A program made the translations under genes and the position numbers. A model generated the notes under the pieces. That model made no database searches. It was not told where the DNA came from and was given only the letters and a program-made list of their open reading frames with translations. 64,000 nucleotides of DNA. It comes from Acidobacteriota bacterium. Its GTDB lineage: Bacteria; Acidobacteriota; Vicinamibacteria; Vicinamibacterales; 2-12-FULL-66-21. The stretch covers positions 124,001 to 188,000 of the forward strand of contig JACPDI010000022.1 in assembly GCA_016184105.1 (NCBI GenBank). Reading direction: 5' to 3'. This document shows positions 1-6,865 of this stretch, piece by piece; position 1 is the first letter of the stretch; each line of letters opens with the position of its first letter.

Positions 1-555
1 CTCGGCCTCGCCACCGTCTACGGCATCGTCAAGCAGAGCGGCGGGAACATCTGGACGTACAGCGAGTCCGGGCACGGCACGACCTTCAAGGTCTACCTGC
101 CGCAGGTGCAGGAGAGTCCGGAAGCGGCGGTGCCGGCGCCGGCCGCACTCGTGGCTGGCGGCCACGAGATCATTCTTCTCGTCGAAGACGACGAGCGGCT
201 GCGCGAGCTGGCGCGCAAGGCCCTCGTTCGCGACGGCTATTCCGTGTTGGCCGCGCCCGATCCGGCCACGGCCCTCGAACTCTCCGAGCGGCACGAGAGC
301 CCGATTGCCCTGCTCTTGACCGACGTCGTGCTGCCGCAGATGAGCGGCCGGATCCTGGCCGAGCGGCTGCTGGCCCTGCGCCCGCACATGCGCGTGCTCT
401 ACATGTCCGGCTATACCGACAACGCGATCGTTCACCACGGCGTGCTCGATCGCGCGACGGCATTCCTCCAGAAGCCGTTCACGCCGGCCGCGCTGACGAG
501 GAAGGTGCGGGAGGTGCTTGGCGCGCCAGCACCGCGTCAAGCCGGCCCCGAGTAA
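1..555 (+). CDS. Hybrid sensor histidine kinase, C-terminal part (5' end outside window)
   Basis: The open frame enters at base 1. Its first codons read [18 protein letters not shown], the G2 box and last strands of an HATPase_c domain, so this is the tail of a histidine kinase rather than a free response regulator. After a short Pro/Ala linker (codons 35-52) a complete receiver domain follows: acidic VEDDE near codon 63, phospho-acceptor Asp in [12 protein letters not shown], and Lys in FLQKPF. The ATG at base 106 lies inside the linker and is not the true start. Input signal and partner are unseen. The hybrid design suggests a phosphorelay or self-regulation. Confidence 0.85.
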   Translation, partial: LGLATVYGIVKQSGGNIWTYSESGHGTTFKVYLPQVQESPEAAVPAPAALVAGGHEIILLVEDDERLRELARKALVRDGYSVLAAPDPATALELSERHESPIALLLTDVVLPQMSGRILAERLLALRPHMRVLYMSGYTDNAIVHHGVLDRATAFLQKPFTPAALTRKVREVLGAPAPRQAGPE

Positions 556-569
556 CACCGGAAGCCTGC

Positions 570-1019
570 TCAGTGCTTCATGCCGCCCATGTTCTTCACC
601 ATGGGGCACTGCATCATGCCCTGCGCACCCGCCTGCATGTGCTCCATCATGTGCTGCATCATGCCGCCCTGCATCTTCTCCATGCCGTCGCGCATGGCTT
701 TGCGCTGCGTCACGAGCTCATTGACCACAGCGGCGGTGGCATCCACCTTCGCCTGACCCGTCGCGCTGTTCATCGTCTGGGCGAGCGTGTCGAGCCCGGC
801 GTCCATTTCCTTCATGTGCGCCATCATCTTCTGGCGCGCGGCCATCATGGCCTGGCAGTCGGTCGTCATCTTGCCCTGCATGCCCGACGTTTGCGGTTGC
901 GGCGGCTCGGCTGGATGCTGGTGCTGCGCGGCCTGGGCGAGACGTGCCGCGTGCGCCACTGGAGCACCCGCAATGCACACCAATGCGGCCATCAGCAGGG
1001 ATCCTTTCAGCATGCGCAT
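570..1019 (-). CDS. Met/His-rich exported protein of unknown function
   Basis: A 149-residue protein with a Sec signal peptide (about residues 1-24, ending VAHAA). The mature part is exceptionally rich in methionine, with runs such as MMAARQKMMAHMKEM and a C-terminal third in which Met, Gln and His dominate (GGMMQHMMEHMQ). One CPM sits near the end. Such Met/His clusters are known in periplasmic copper-handling proteins, but no family is recognised, so metal binding is inference. The start at 1019 is chosen because GGAGG lies about 8 bases upstream and the signal peptide begins there. It runs away from the lgt operon, with a 46-base gap. Confidence 0.75.
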   Translation of the reverse strand: MRMLKGSLLMAALVCIAGAPVAHAARLAQAAQHQHPAEPPQPQTSGMQGKMTTDCQAMMAARQKMMAHMKEMDAGLDTLAQTMNSATGQAKVDATAAVVNELVTQRKAMRDGMEKMQGGMMQHMMEHMQAGAQGMMQCPMVKNMGGMKH

Positions 1020-1065
1020 GTGACGTGACCTCCGTGAGAAAAACGTTCTGTTCAGTATGCTCCTG

Positions 1066-1818
1066 TCAGTATCCTCCCGCCGCGCGCCGGGGGCGTGGAA
1101 AATTGCGGCAGAGTTGCACCAGCCCCGCTCCAATGGCCGCGAGGGATGCCCAGTGGGCGACACTCATGCCCAGCGCCACCGGAGGATTCACCCTGATCCA
1201 TTCGATGGCAAACCGGATGGCACCGGCGCCGATGAGATAAGCGCCCAGCACGGCGCGATCGGGGACGCCGTTGCGGCGCAACCGTCCGAGAGCCCAGGCG
1301 AGCGGCAGCAACGCAAGGCATTCGTAAAGCTGCGTGGGATGGACGGGAACATCGGTCGGCGGCAGCCCTTCCGGGAACGCGACGGCCCACGGCACGCCGG
1401 ACGGACGGCCGTAATCGTCGCCGACCAGGAAACAACCAATCCTTCCTATCGCATGGCCGATGGCCAATGCCGGCGTCGCCGCCGCCAGAACCGGAATGAC
1501 GGGCAGGCGTTTCGCGACGATCGTGATCAGTCCTGCGGCGAGCCCGCCGGCGAGCCCGCCGTACCAGCTGAGCCCTCCGCGGGACAACAGCAGGCCGCGC
1601 CACGGCTCCTCGCCAAAATGTTCGGCGAACCACAGGAGCTTTGCTCCCGCAAGCCCTCCAACGACACCCGAGATCGCGGCATCCACGGCCCCTGGTGCAA
1701 GGTTCGAGCGGCCCAATTCCCTGGAGAAGATCCAGAGCCCAATCAGCGCTCCCAGCGCCACCATCACGCCGAAGCTGGTCACGACGAAGTCGCCGAAGCG
1801 CACGAGCTCTGGATACAT
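1066..1818 (-). CDS. lgt: Prolipoprotein diacylglyceryl transferase
   Basis: Transfers diacylglycerol from phosphatidylglycerol to the lipobox cysteine of prolipoproteins in the inner membrane. The 250-residue protein has seven hydrophobic segments. It carries the family signature GHAIGRIGCFLVGDDYGRP near residues 121-139, the SWYGGL motif near 84 and VHPTQLYE near 160, so it looks active. It is the last gene of a leftward run (TupA-like lipoprotein, cytochrome c, small exported protein, lgt), 8 bases after its neighbour. Lipoproteins encoded here, such as the TupA-like protein and the L,D-transpeptidase, are typical substrates. Confidence 0.95.
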   Translation of the reverse strand: MYPELVRFGDFVVTSFGVMVALGALIGLWIFSRELGRSNLAPGAVDAAISGVVGGLAGAKLLWFAEHFGEEPWRGLLLSRGGLSWYGGLAGGLAAGLITIVAKRLPVIPVLAAATPALAIGHAIGRIGCFLVGDDYGRPSGVPWAVAFPEGLPPTDVPVHPTQLYECLALLPLAWALGRLRRNGVPDRAVLGAYLIGAGAIRFAIEWIRVNPPVALGMSVAHWASLAAIGAGLVQLCRNFPRPRRAAGGY

Positions 1819-1826
1819 CGAACGCG

Positions 1827-2153
1827 TCAGCGCTTCGGCCGATTGGCCAGTCGCACTTCCCTGGCGACCAGGGTTTCCTTACCCGCGGCATCTTTCTCAG
1901 TCATCGCCGTCACGACGACGCGGTCGCCAACCTTGATCTCCGATCGCGTGGCGGTCGTCTTTTCGCGCAGGATCTTCGTCTTTTCGTTCACCACCACCAT
2001 CGAGACCTTGCCGTCCCTGGCGGCTTTGACCTCGAATCCATTCTCGTGAATCACCGACACGGTCCCCATGATTCTGTGATCGTGTCCCTCGTGTGCGATG
2101 GCGGGCGTGCCAACGCAGGCAAGCAGCGCGAGCGCCAGAACAATCCGTCTCAT
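1827..2153 (-). CDS. Small exported beta-barrel-like protein (DUF5666-like)
   Basis: A 108-residue protein with a signal peptide ending AIAHEG, then a His-rich start (HEGHDHR) and a compact all-beta stretch. The pattern MGTVSVIHENGFEVKA, TKILREKTTATRSEIKVGDRVVV resembles DUF5666/OB-like periplasmic proteins that often sit beside metal-efflux or cytochrome genes. Function unknown. The HEGHDH segment could bind metal (inference). Its ATG overlaps the stop of the upstream cytochrome c gene (ATGA), so translation is probably coupled. Confidence 0.65.
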   Translation of the reverse strand: MRRIVLALALLACVGTPAIAHEGHDHRIMGTVSVIHENGFEVKAARDGKVSMVVVNEKTKILREKTTATRSEIKVGDRVVVTAMTEKDAAGKETLVAREVRLANRPKR

Positions 2154-2782
2154 TGATGCTCTCCATGCCTATGACGCGGCCGCGGGGGCGCAGGGGCGTT
2201 GTCTTCCTCCGACAGGAACCGGCGCGTCTCTTCTTCCTCGCGCCATTGGTCCGCGCTCTTCGGGTTCAAGCCTTTCATCTCCTCCAGCTCGGCGTCGGTG
2301 AGTTTCGGCAGGTGCCGGATGAACTGGACGAGGTGCCAGCTCGCCGTTTCACCCTCAGAAGTACCCGTCGCCCACGCCGGCATGCCTGTGAAGCGCACGC
2401 CGTTTTCGATGATGTAGAAGAGCTCGCCGTCGGTGAGATCCTGCGTCGCCCCCTTACGCATGTCCGGCGCCGGCGGATACAGGCCCTTGCCCATTTCCGC
2501 GTCGCCGCTGCCGTCGTTCGCGTGGCACACCGCGCAGTGATCGGCAAAGTGCTCCAGGCCGCTCCGGAGGGATTCGCGGGTCTGCGCCACCGGTGCGCGC
2601 AGATCGCGGGCGGCGCGAGGGATGGCCGCGGCGCGCAAGCGGCGGGCGACAACCGTTTCCGCACGGCCCGGCGTCGCGCGCGCGCTGATCCCGCCCGCGG
2701 CAAACCAGGCCGCCGCGGTCACCGCGAGAGCCCCGACGAGGGCGAGCAGGACCACCACCACACGGAGCAGAACTTGAAGCAC
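2150..2782 (-). CDS. Membrane-anchored monoheme cytochrome c
   Basis: A 210-residue protein with one N-terminal membrane helix (VLLRVVVVLLALVGALAV), a linker and a class I cytochrome c domain: heme-binding CAVCH at residues 83-87 and a probable axial Met in FTGMPAW near 134. The C-terminal tail is charged, Pro-rich and ends in HRHGEHQ. The GTG at 2782 is preferred because GAGGAGG lies four bases upstream. An ATG at 2809 overlapping the upstream stop is the alternative. It follows the TupA-like gene and overlaps the next gene by four bases. It probably carries electrons in the periplasm. A link to the nearby decaheme conduit is only inferred. Confidence 0.88.
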   Translation of the reverse strand: MLQVLLRVVVVLLALVGALAVTAAAWFAAGGISARATPGRAETVVARRLRAAAIPRAARDLRAPVAQTRESLRSGLEHFADHCAVCHANDGSGDAEMGKGLYPPAPDMRKGATQDLTDGELFYIIENGVRFTGMPAWATGTSEGETASWHLVQFIRHLPKLTDAELEEMKGLNPKSADQWREEEETRRFLSEEDNAPAPPRPRHRHGEHQ

Positions 2783-2808
2783 GCTGCCTCCTCGGTCGCG
2801 GGCGCCCA

Positions 2809-3645
2809 TCACCGCGGCAGGTCGAACGGCCGGCTACCCTCGCGGTCCGACGGCCACGCGGTAAAGGCCGCCGCGTCCCTGACTCGATATCCGGCAATCA
2901 CATCACGGCCGGGGCCGCGGCACAACCACTCGGCAAAGCGTCGCGCCGCCGGCGAGGCGTTGCGCGGGAGAATGACCGCGTACGTATTGATCAGCGCCGG
3001 ATCGCCGCCGAAGAGGATCTGCACGGACACTGCGGGGGCCAGCTGCACCACGGTGGCCCGATCGCAGAGAGTGTAGGCGCCGATCTGCGACGCCACGCGC
3101 AGCGTGCCGGCCATGCCCTGCCCTGCCACGATCAGGCGGCTTCCCGTGGGGCGCGCTGCCGCCGCGCGCCACAGGTCTTCCTCCCGCTCGTGCGTTCCCG
3201 AGCTGTCGCCGCGTGAAACAAACGTGGCGTCGAGCCGCGCGATTCGCGCCATCGCTTCTCTCGCCGTCCGGGCGCCGCCGACCCCGGCGGGATCGGCGGG
3301 TGGACCGGTGAGAACGAAGTCATTGAACATGATCTTGCGGTAGGACCAGCCGGCGTTGCGCGCGAGGAATTCCGCTTCGCGCTTCGGGGCATGGCTGATG
3401 ACCACCGCCACGTCGCCGCGCTCGAGCATCCTCAGGGCTTGTCCGCTGCCGACCAGGTGAGCGCGAAGGGTGATCCCCGTCCGAACGCGAAAGGCGGGCA
3501 CCAGGGTGTCAAGCAGGCCGCTATGCCCCACGCTCGTGGTGGTCGCAAGGACGAGGAGCGGCGGGGCATCGTCGCGGCAGCCGGCAGAGGCCAGGAGGAG
3601 GACCAGGCAGGCGGCCGCGCGAGTCGTGATGGTCACGTCGATCAC
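2809..3645 (-). CDS. TupA-like oxyanion-binding lipoprotein (tungstate/molybdate type), orphan
   Basis: About 278 residues: lipoprotein signal with lipobox LASAGC, then LVLATTTSVGHSGLLDTLVP and FVSRGDSSGTHERE, both diagnostic of the TupA/PBP-like-2 family that binds tungstate or related oxyanions. No TupB permease or TupC ATPase gene is nearby, so it may serve a transporter elsewhere or act as a sensor. The GTG at 3645 (or 3636) fits the signal peptide and leaves a proper divergent spacer before the regulator at 3749. The longer open frame would overlap that regulator. Tungstate/molybdate enzymes often feed respiratory chains, which suits the cytochrome neighbour. Confidence 0.8.
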   Translation of the reverse strand: MIDVTITTRAAACLVLLLASAGCRDDAPPLLVLATTTSVGHSGLLDTLVPAFRVRTGITLRAHLVGSGQALRMLERGDVAVVISHAPKREAEFLARNAGWSYRKIMFNDFVLTGPPADPAGVGGARTAREAMARIARLDATFVSRGDSSGTHEREEDLWRAAAARPTGSRLIVAGQGMAGTLRVASQIGAYTLCDRATVVQLAPAVSVQILFGGDPALINTYAVILPRNASPAARRFAEWLCRGPGRDVIAGYRVRDAAAFTAWPSDREGSRPFDLPR

Positions 3646-3684
3646 AAGCCTATAACGGACTTCGCGGATCTTCCTGACGCCACT

Positions 3685-3702
3685 CTTCAGGAATTCTTCA
3701 GG
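3685..3702. promoter_or_regulatory. Putative OmpR-family operator, copy 1 (CTTCAGG-4-CTTCAGG)
   Basis: Two perfect CTTCAGG heptamers separated by AATT, an 11-base period as in PhoB-type boxes. It lies 47 bases before the ATG of the response regulator and about 40 bases from the divergent TupA-like start. A near copy occurs at 5851-5868, so the regulator probably binds its own promoter (inference). Confidence 0.6.
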
Positions 3703-3748
3703 TTCGTCACCGGCGCAATCGGAGTTACCCTTGGGCTGACAGCCATCC

Positions 3749-4432
3749 ATGCGAGTGCTGATTGTCGAGGACGACGCGAAGGTTGCGGCGGCGGTCAAGG
3801 CGGGGCTGGCGGCCGAGGGCTACGATGCGGTGGTGTCTCGCAGCGGCGAAGACGGCTACTTCCGCGTGACAACCGAGCCGTTCGACGCGTTGGTCCTCGA
3901 CCTGGGCCTGCCGGGACGGAGCGGGCTCGAGGTTCTCTCGGGGCTCCGCGGGCGCGGGTTGGCGATCCCCGTCCTGGTGCTGACCGCCCGGGACAGCGTC
4001 GATGACCGCGTGGTCGGCCTGGACGCGGGGGCCGACGATTATCTGGTCAAGCCGTTCGCCTTCGCGGAGCTCGTCGCACGCCTGAGAGCCCTGCTGCGGC
4101 GCGGCCGGCCCGACGAAACCCATCGGCTGCGGCTCGCGGACCTCGAGCTCGATGCCGCGACGCGCACGGTCGATCGCGGCGGCCAGGCGATCGAGCTGAC
4201 CGCTCGCGAGTTCCAGTTGCTCGAGTACCTCCTGCGTCACCAGGGACAGGTCGTGTCCCGGGAGATGCTGGCGCGCGACGTGTGGAAGGAGGTCGCGCGC
4301 GCGACGCCGCTCGACAACGTGATCGACGTGCACATCACCAGGCTGCGGAAGAAGGTCGACCTGGGATTCTCCGCGCGCCTGATCCACACGGTCCGGGGCG
4401 TGGGATTCCTGGTCAAGGAGGAAGAGACGTGA
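3749..4432 (+). CDS. OmpR/PhoB-family response regulator
   Basis: A 227-residue two-domain regulator. The receiver domain (1-120) has acidic VEDD at 7-10, phospho-acceptor Asp in ALVLDLGLPG at about residue 51, and Lys in LVKPF. The C-terminal winged-helix domain (about 130-225) shows ELTAREFQLLEYLL and the DNA-recognition and wing segment VIDVHITRLRKKVD. It is followed by its kinase with a GTGA overlap. The paired operators at 3685 and 5851 suggest it controls itself and the decaheme cytochrome operon. The signal is unknown; the locus suggests redox or terminal-acceptor sensing. Confidence 0.93.
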   Translation: MRVLIVEDDAKVAAAVKAGLAAEGYDAVVSRSGEDGYFRVTTEPFDALVLDLGLPGRSGLEVLSGLRGRGLAIPVLVLTARDSVDDRVVGLDAGADDYLVKPFAFAELVARLRALLRRGRPDETHRLRLADLELDAATRTVDRGGQAIELTAREFQLLEYLLRHQGQVVSREMLARDVWKEVARATPLDNVIDVHITRLRKKVDLGFSARLIHTVRGVGFLVKEEET

Positions 4433-5844
4433 CCGTGTGGCGGCTGCGCACGCGCCTGACGGCGTGGTTCGCCGGGTCGATCATGGCGATCCTGGTGCCG
4501 TTCCTCGCCGGCATCCTCGCCCTCGAATGGCGCTCGATGCGCGCCGCGCTCGACCACCATCTGTCCGAGGATCTCGAGGTCGCCGCGCAGATGCTCGTGC
4601 GGTTCGACTCGGTCGTCGGCTGGCGGTCGACCATGGACACCGACCCGGGGTACGACGCGGGTCCCCAGCGGTGGGTCGAAGTGTACAACTCGGGCGGGGA
4701 GCCGCTGTTTCTCCGCGGCGTGCCCAGGAGTGCCGCGATCCGTGCCGCGATCGCGCCGCCGCCGCCCGGCTCGCAGGGTTTTCGCACGCTGAAGACCCCG
4801 GCCGGAGCCCACGTCCGCACGCTGACCGTTGAGCGCGACTTCGGCGACCACCGCTTGTGGGTTCGCGTCGCGCGGAGCGAAGACGGGCTGCGGCAGGACC
4901 TGAGCGATCTCATCCTCCTCTTTTCCATCGGCGCACCGCTCGGCGTGCTGGCGGCGGCCTTTGCCGGCCATCTCATCGCCGGACGCGCGCTCGCGCCCCT
5001 CGGACGGATGGCCGAGCGTGCGCGCTCCATCAGCGCCGAGCACCTCGCCGAGCGACTGCCGGTCGAGAACGCCGACGACGAGCTGGGCCGGCTCGCCACG
5101 GTGTTCAATGACACCTTCGCGCGGCTCGAGTCGTCTTTCGAGAGGCTGAAACGCTTCACGGCCGATGCCTCCCACGAGCTGCGCACGCCGCTGACCGCGA
5201 TCCGCAGCGTGGGCGAGGTGGCGCTGCGCGAGGCCCACGACGAGGCCGCATACCGCGAGATCATCGGAAGCATGCTCGAGGAAGTGGAGCGCCTCTCGCG
5301 AGTCGTCGAGACGCTGCTCATGCTCTCGCGGTGGGAGAGCGGCGGCGCCAGGCCCGCCCTGGAGACGGTGGACCTTCAGGCCATTACCGACGACGTGGTT
5401 GGCCAGGTCGCGGTGCTGGCCGAGGAGCGCGACGTGACCATCGACGTTCGGCTCGCGGGGCCGCTCGTCGTGGTCTGCGACCCGGTCATGGCCCGGCAGG
5501 CGATCCTGAACGTCGTCGACAACGCGATCAAGTTCACGCGCCCGCGCGGACGCGTCACGATCTGGTCCCGCACGACGGCAGAGGGGCAGGAGCTGATCGT
5601 CGACGACGAGGGCGCCGGGATCCCGCCGGACCAGCGGGAGCGCGTGCTGCAGCGGTTCTACCGGATCGGCGAGGGACGTGGCCGCGCCGAAGGGGGTGCC
5701 GGCCTCGGCCTGGCCATCGTCCACTGGGCGCTCACCGCGAACAAGGGGCGCATTGCGATCGACGGGAATCCGGCCGGAGGCGCGCGGATCGTCCTGTCCC
5801 TGCCCCCTCCCGACGCGTCCCGCGCCGCGCAGAACCGATCCTGA
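4429..5844 (+). CDS. HAMP-containing sensor histidine kinase
   Basis: Membrane kinase of 471 residues. A first TM helix (about 14-35), a periplasmic region of about 130 residues and a second TM near 165-185 precede a HAMP segment. HisKA follows with His249 in DASHELRTPLTAIR, then HATPase_c with N box NVVDNAIKF, DDEGAGIP and GAGLGLAIV. The start GTG at 4429 overlaps the TGA of the response regulator gene, so the pair is translationally coupled. The sensory domain matches no family I recognise. It presumably phosphorylates the adjacent regulator and so controls the cytochrome-porin genes downstream. Confidence 0.92.
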   Translation: MTVWRLRTRLTAWFAGSIMAILVPFLAGILALEWRSMRAALDHHLSEDLEVAAQMLVRFDSVVGWRSTMDTDPGYDAGPQRWVEVYNSGGEPLFLRGVPRSAAIRAAIAPPPPGSQGFRTLKTPAGAHVRTLTVERDFGDHRLWVRVARSEDGLRQDLSDLILLFSIGAPLGVLAAAFAGHLIAGRALAPLGRMAERARSISAEHLAERLPVENADDELGRLATVFNDTFARLESSFERLKRFTADASHELRTPLTAIRSVGEVALREAHDEAAYREIIGSMLEEVERLSRVVETLLMLSRWESGGARPALETVDLQAITDDVVGQVAVLAEERDVTIDVRLAGPLVVVCDPVMARQAILNVVDNAIKFTRPRGRVTIWSRTTAEGQELIVDDEGAGIPPDQRERVLQRFYRIGEGRGRAEGGAGLGLAIVHWALTANKGRIAIDGNPAGGARIVLSLPPPDASRAAQNRS

Positions 5845-5850
5845 ACGCGA

Positions 5851-5868
5851 ATTCAGGAACTCTTCAGG
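5851..5868. promoter_or_regulatory. Putative OmpR-family operator, copy 2 (ATTCAGG-4-CTTCAGG)
   Basis: ATTCAGG and CTTCAGG separated by AACT, the same 7-4-7 geometry as the site at 3685. It lies between the kinase stop and the decaheme cytochrome ATG (66 bases upstream of it). A possible -10 (TAGACT) begins at 5890, so the second half-site lies just upstream of where a -35 element would be expected, as in class II activation. Confidence 0.62.
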
Positions 5869-5933
5869 TCCACTCCAGCCGCCAGTTCCTAGACTTGGAC
5901 CTGACGTCATTTCTATCAGGAGTCATTCAAACA

Positions 5934-6854
5934 ATGCTGCGACATCGCTGGACCTGGCTCGCAGGAGCCACCGGTACGCTTGCTCTGGCCATCGGCTGGA
6001 GCGTCGTATCGGCCAAGACGCCCGCAAAGCCGGTCGATTGGGCTGCGCTCAACCCCGCGTTTGCCGGCGCGACGTTCGTCAACAACCCGGAAACGTGCCG
6101 GACGTGCCACGAGGACGCCATGGCGCCCTACGCGCACACGACGCACGCGCTCGCGTTCGGGACGACGCCCCCCGAGACCAGCGGCGAGTGCGAAAGCTGC
6201 CATGGGCCGCGGAGCGCGCACGTGGAGAACCCGACGGCGGAACTGCGGATCGACCGATCCTCGAAGGCGGGGTCCGCCATCTGCCTGCAGTGCCACCAGG
6301 GCAAGTCACGCTTCGGCTGGAAGGCGGGCGCGCACCACTCGAACGACGTGAGCTGCTCGTCGTGCCACGCCGTGATGGCGAAGAAGAGCGAGCGGGCGCT
6401 CCTCGTGAAAGCGACGGTGACCGAGACCTGCTACCAGTGCCACGGCGAGGTCCGGGCCGAGACGAACAAGATGTCTCACCACCCGGTGCGCGAGGGGCGC
6501 ATGGACTGCGCGGCGTGCCACAACGCGCACGGGGGGACGCCGCGCCTGCTGATCAAACCGACGGTCAACGAGACGTGCGTCACGTGCCACGCCGAGAAGC
6601 GCGGTCCGTTCGTATGGGAGCACGCGCCGGCGCGTGAAAGCTGCGCGACGTGCCACACGCCGCACGGCTCCAACCAGCGCAACCTCCTGACGGCCAAGGA
6701 CCCGTTCCTGTGCCTCAGCTGCCACAACTACGGCGGGCACATCAACCTGCCGCGGTACAACCGCGTGAGCAACCCGTACGGCAACGGCTGCTCGAACTGC
6801 CACCTGAGCGTGCACGGATCGAACCATCCGTCCGGCGCGAAGCTGACTCGATAA
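5934..6854 (+). CDS. DmsE/MtrA-like decaheme c-type cytochrome
   Basis: A 306-residue exported cytochrome with ten CxxCH motifs (CRTCH, CESCH, CLQCH, CSSCH, CYQCH, CAACH, CVTCH, CATCH, CLSCH, CSNCH) and many extra histidines for bis-His ligation. The N-terminal signal is GTLALAIGWSVVSA. Size, heme number and the barrel gene 11 bases downstream match the DmsE/MtrA family, which sits inside an outer-membrane barrel and passes electrons through it. The open frame extends far upstream inside the kinase gene. The ATG at 5934 is chosen for the signal peptide and AGGAG upstream. It probably receives electrons from inner-membrane or periplasmic donors and is regulated by the adjacent two-component system. 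Confidence 0.93.
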   Translation: MLRHRWTWLAGATGTLALAIGWSVVSAKTPAKPVDWAALNPAFAGATFVNNPETCRTCHEDAMAPYAHTTHALAFGTTPPETSGECESCHGPRSAHVENPTAELRIDRSSKAGSAICLQCHQGKSRFGWKAGAHHSNDVSCSSCHAVMAKKSERALLVKATVTETCYQCHGEVRAETNKMSHHPVREGRMDCAACHNAHGGTPRLLIKPTVNETCVTCHAEKRGPFVWEHAPARESCATCHTPHGSNQRNLLTAKDPFLCLSCHNYGGHINLPRYNRVSNPYGNGCSNCHLSVHGSNHPSGAKLTR

Positions 6855-6865
6855 GGAGGATCGCC

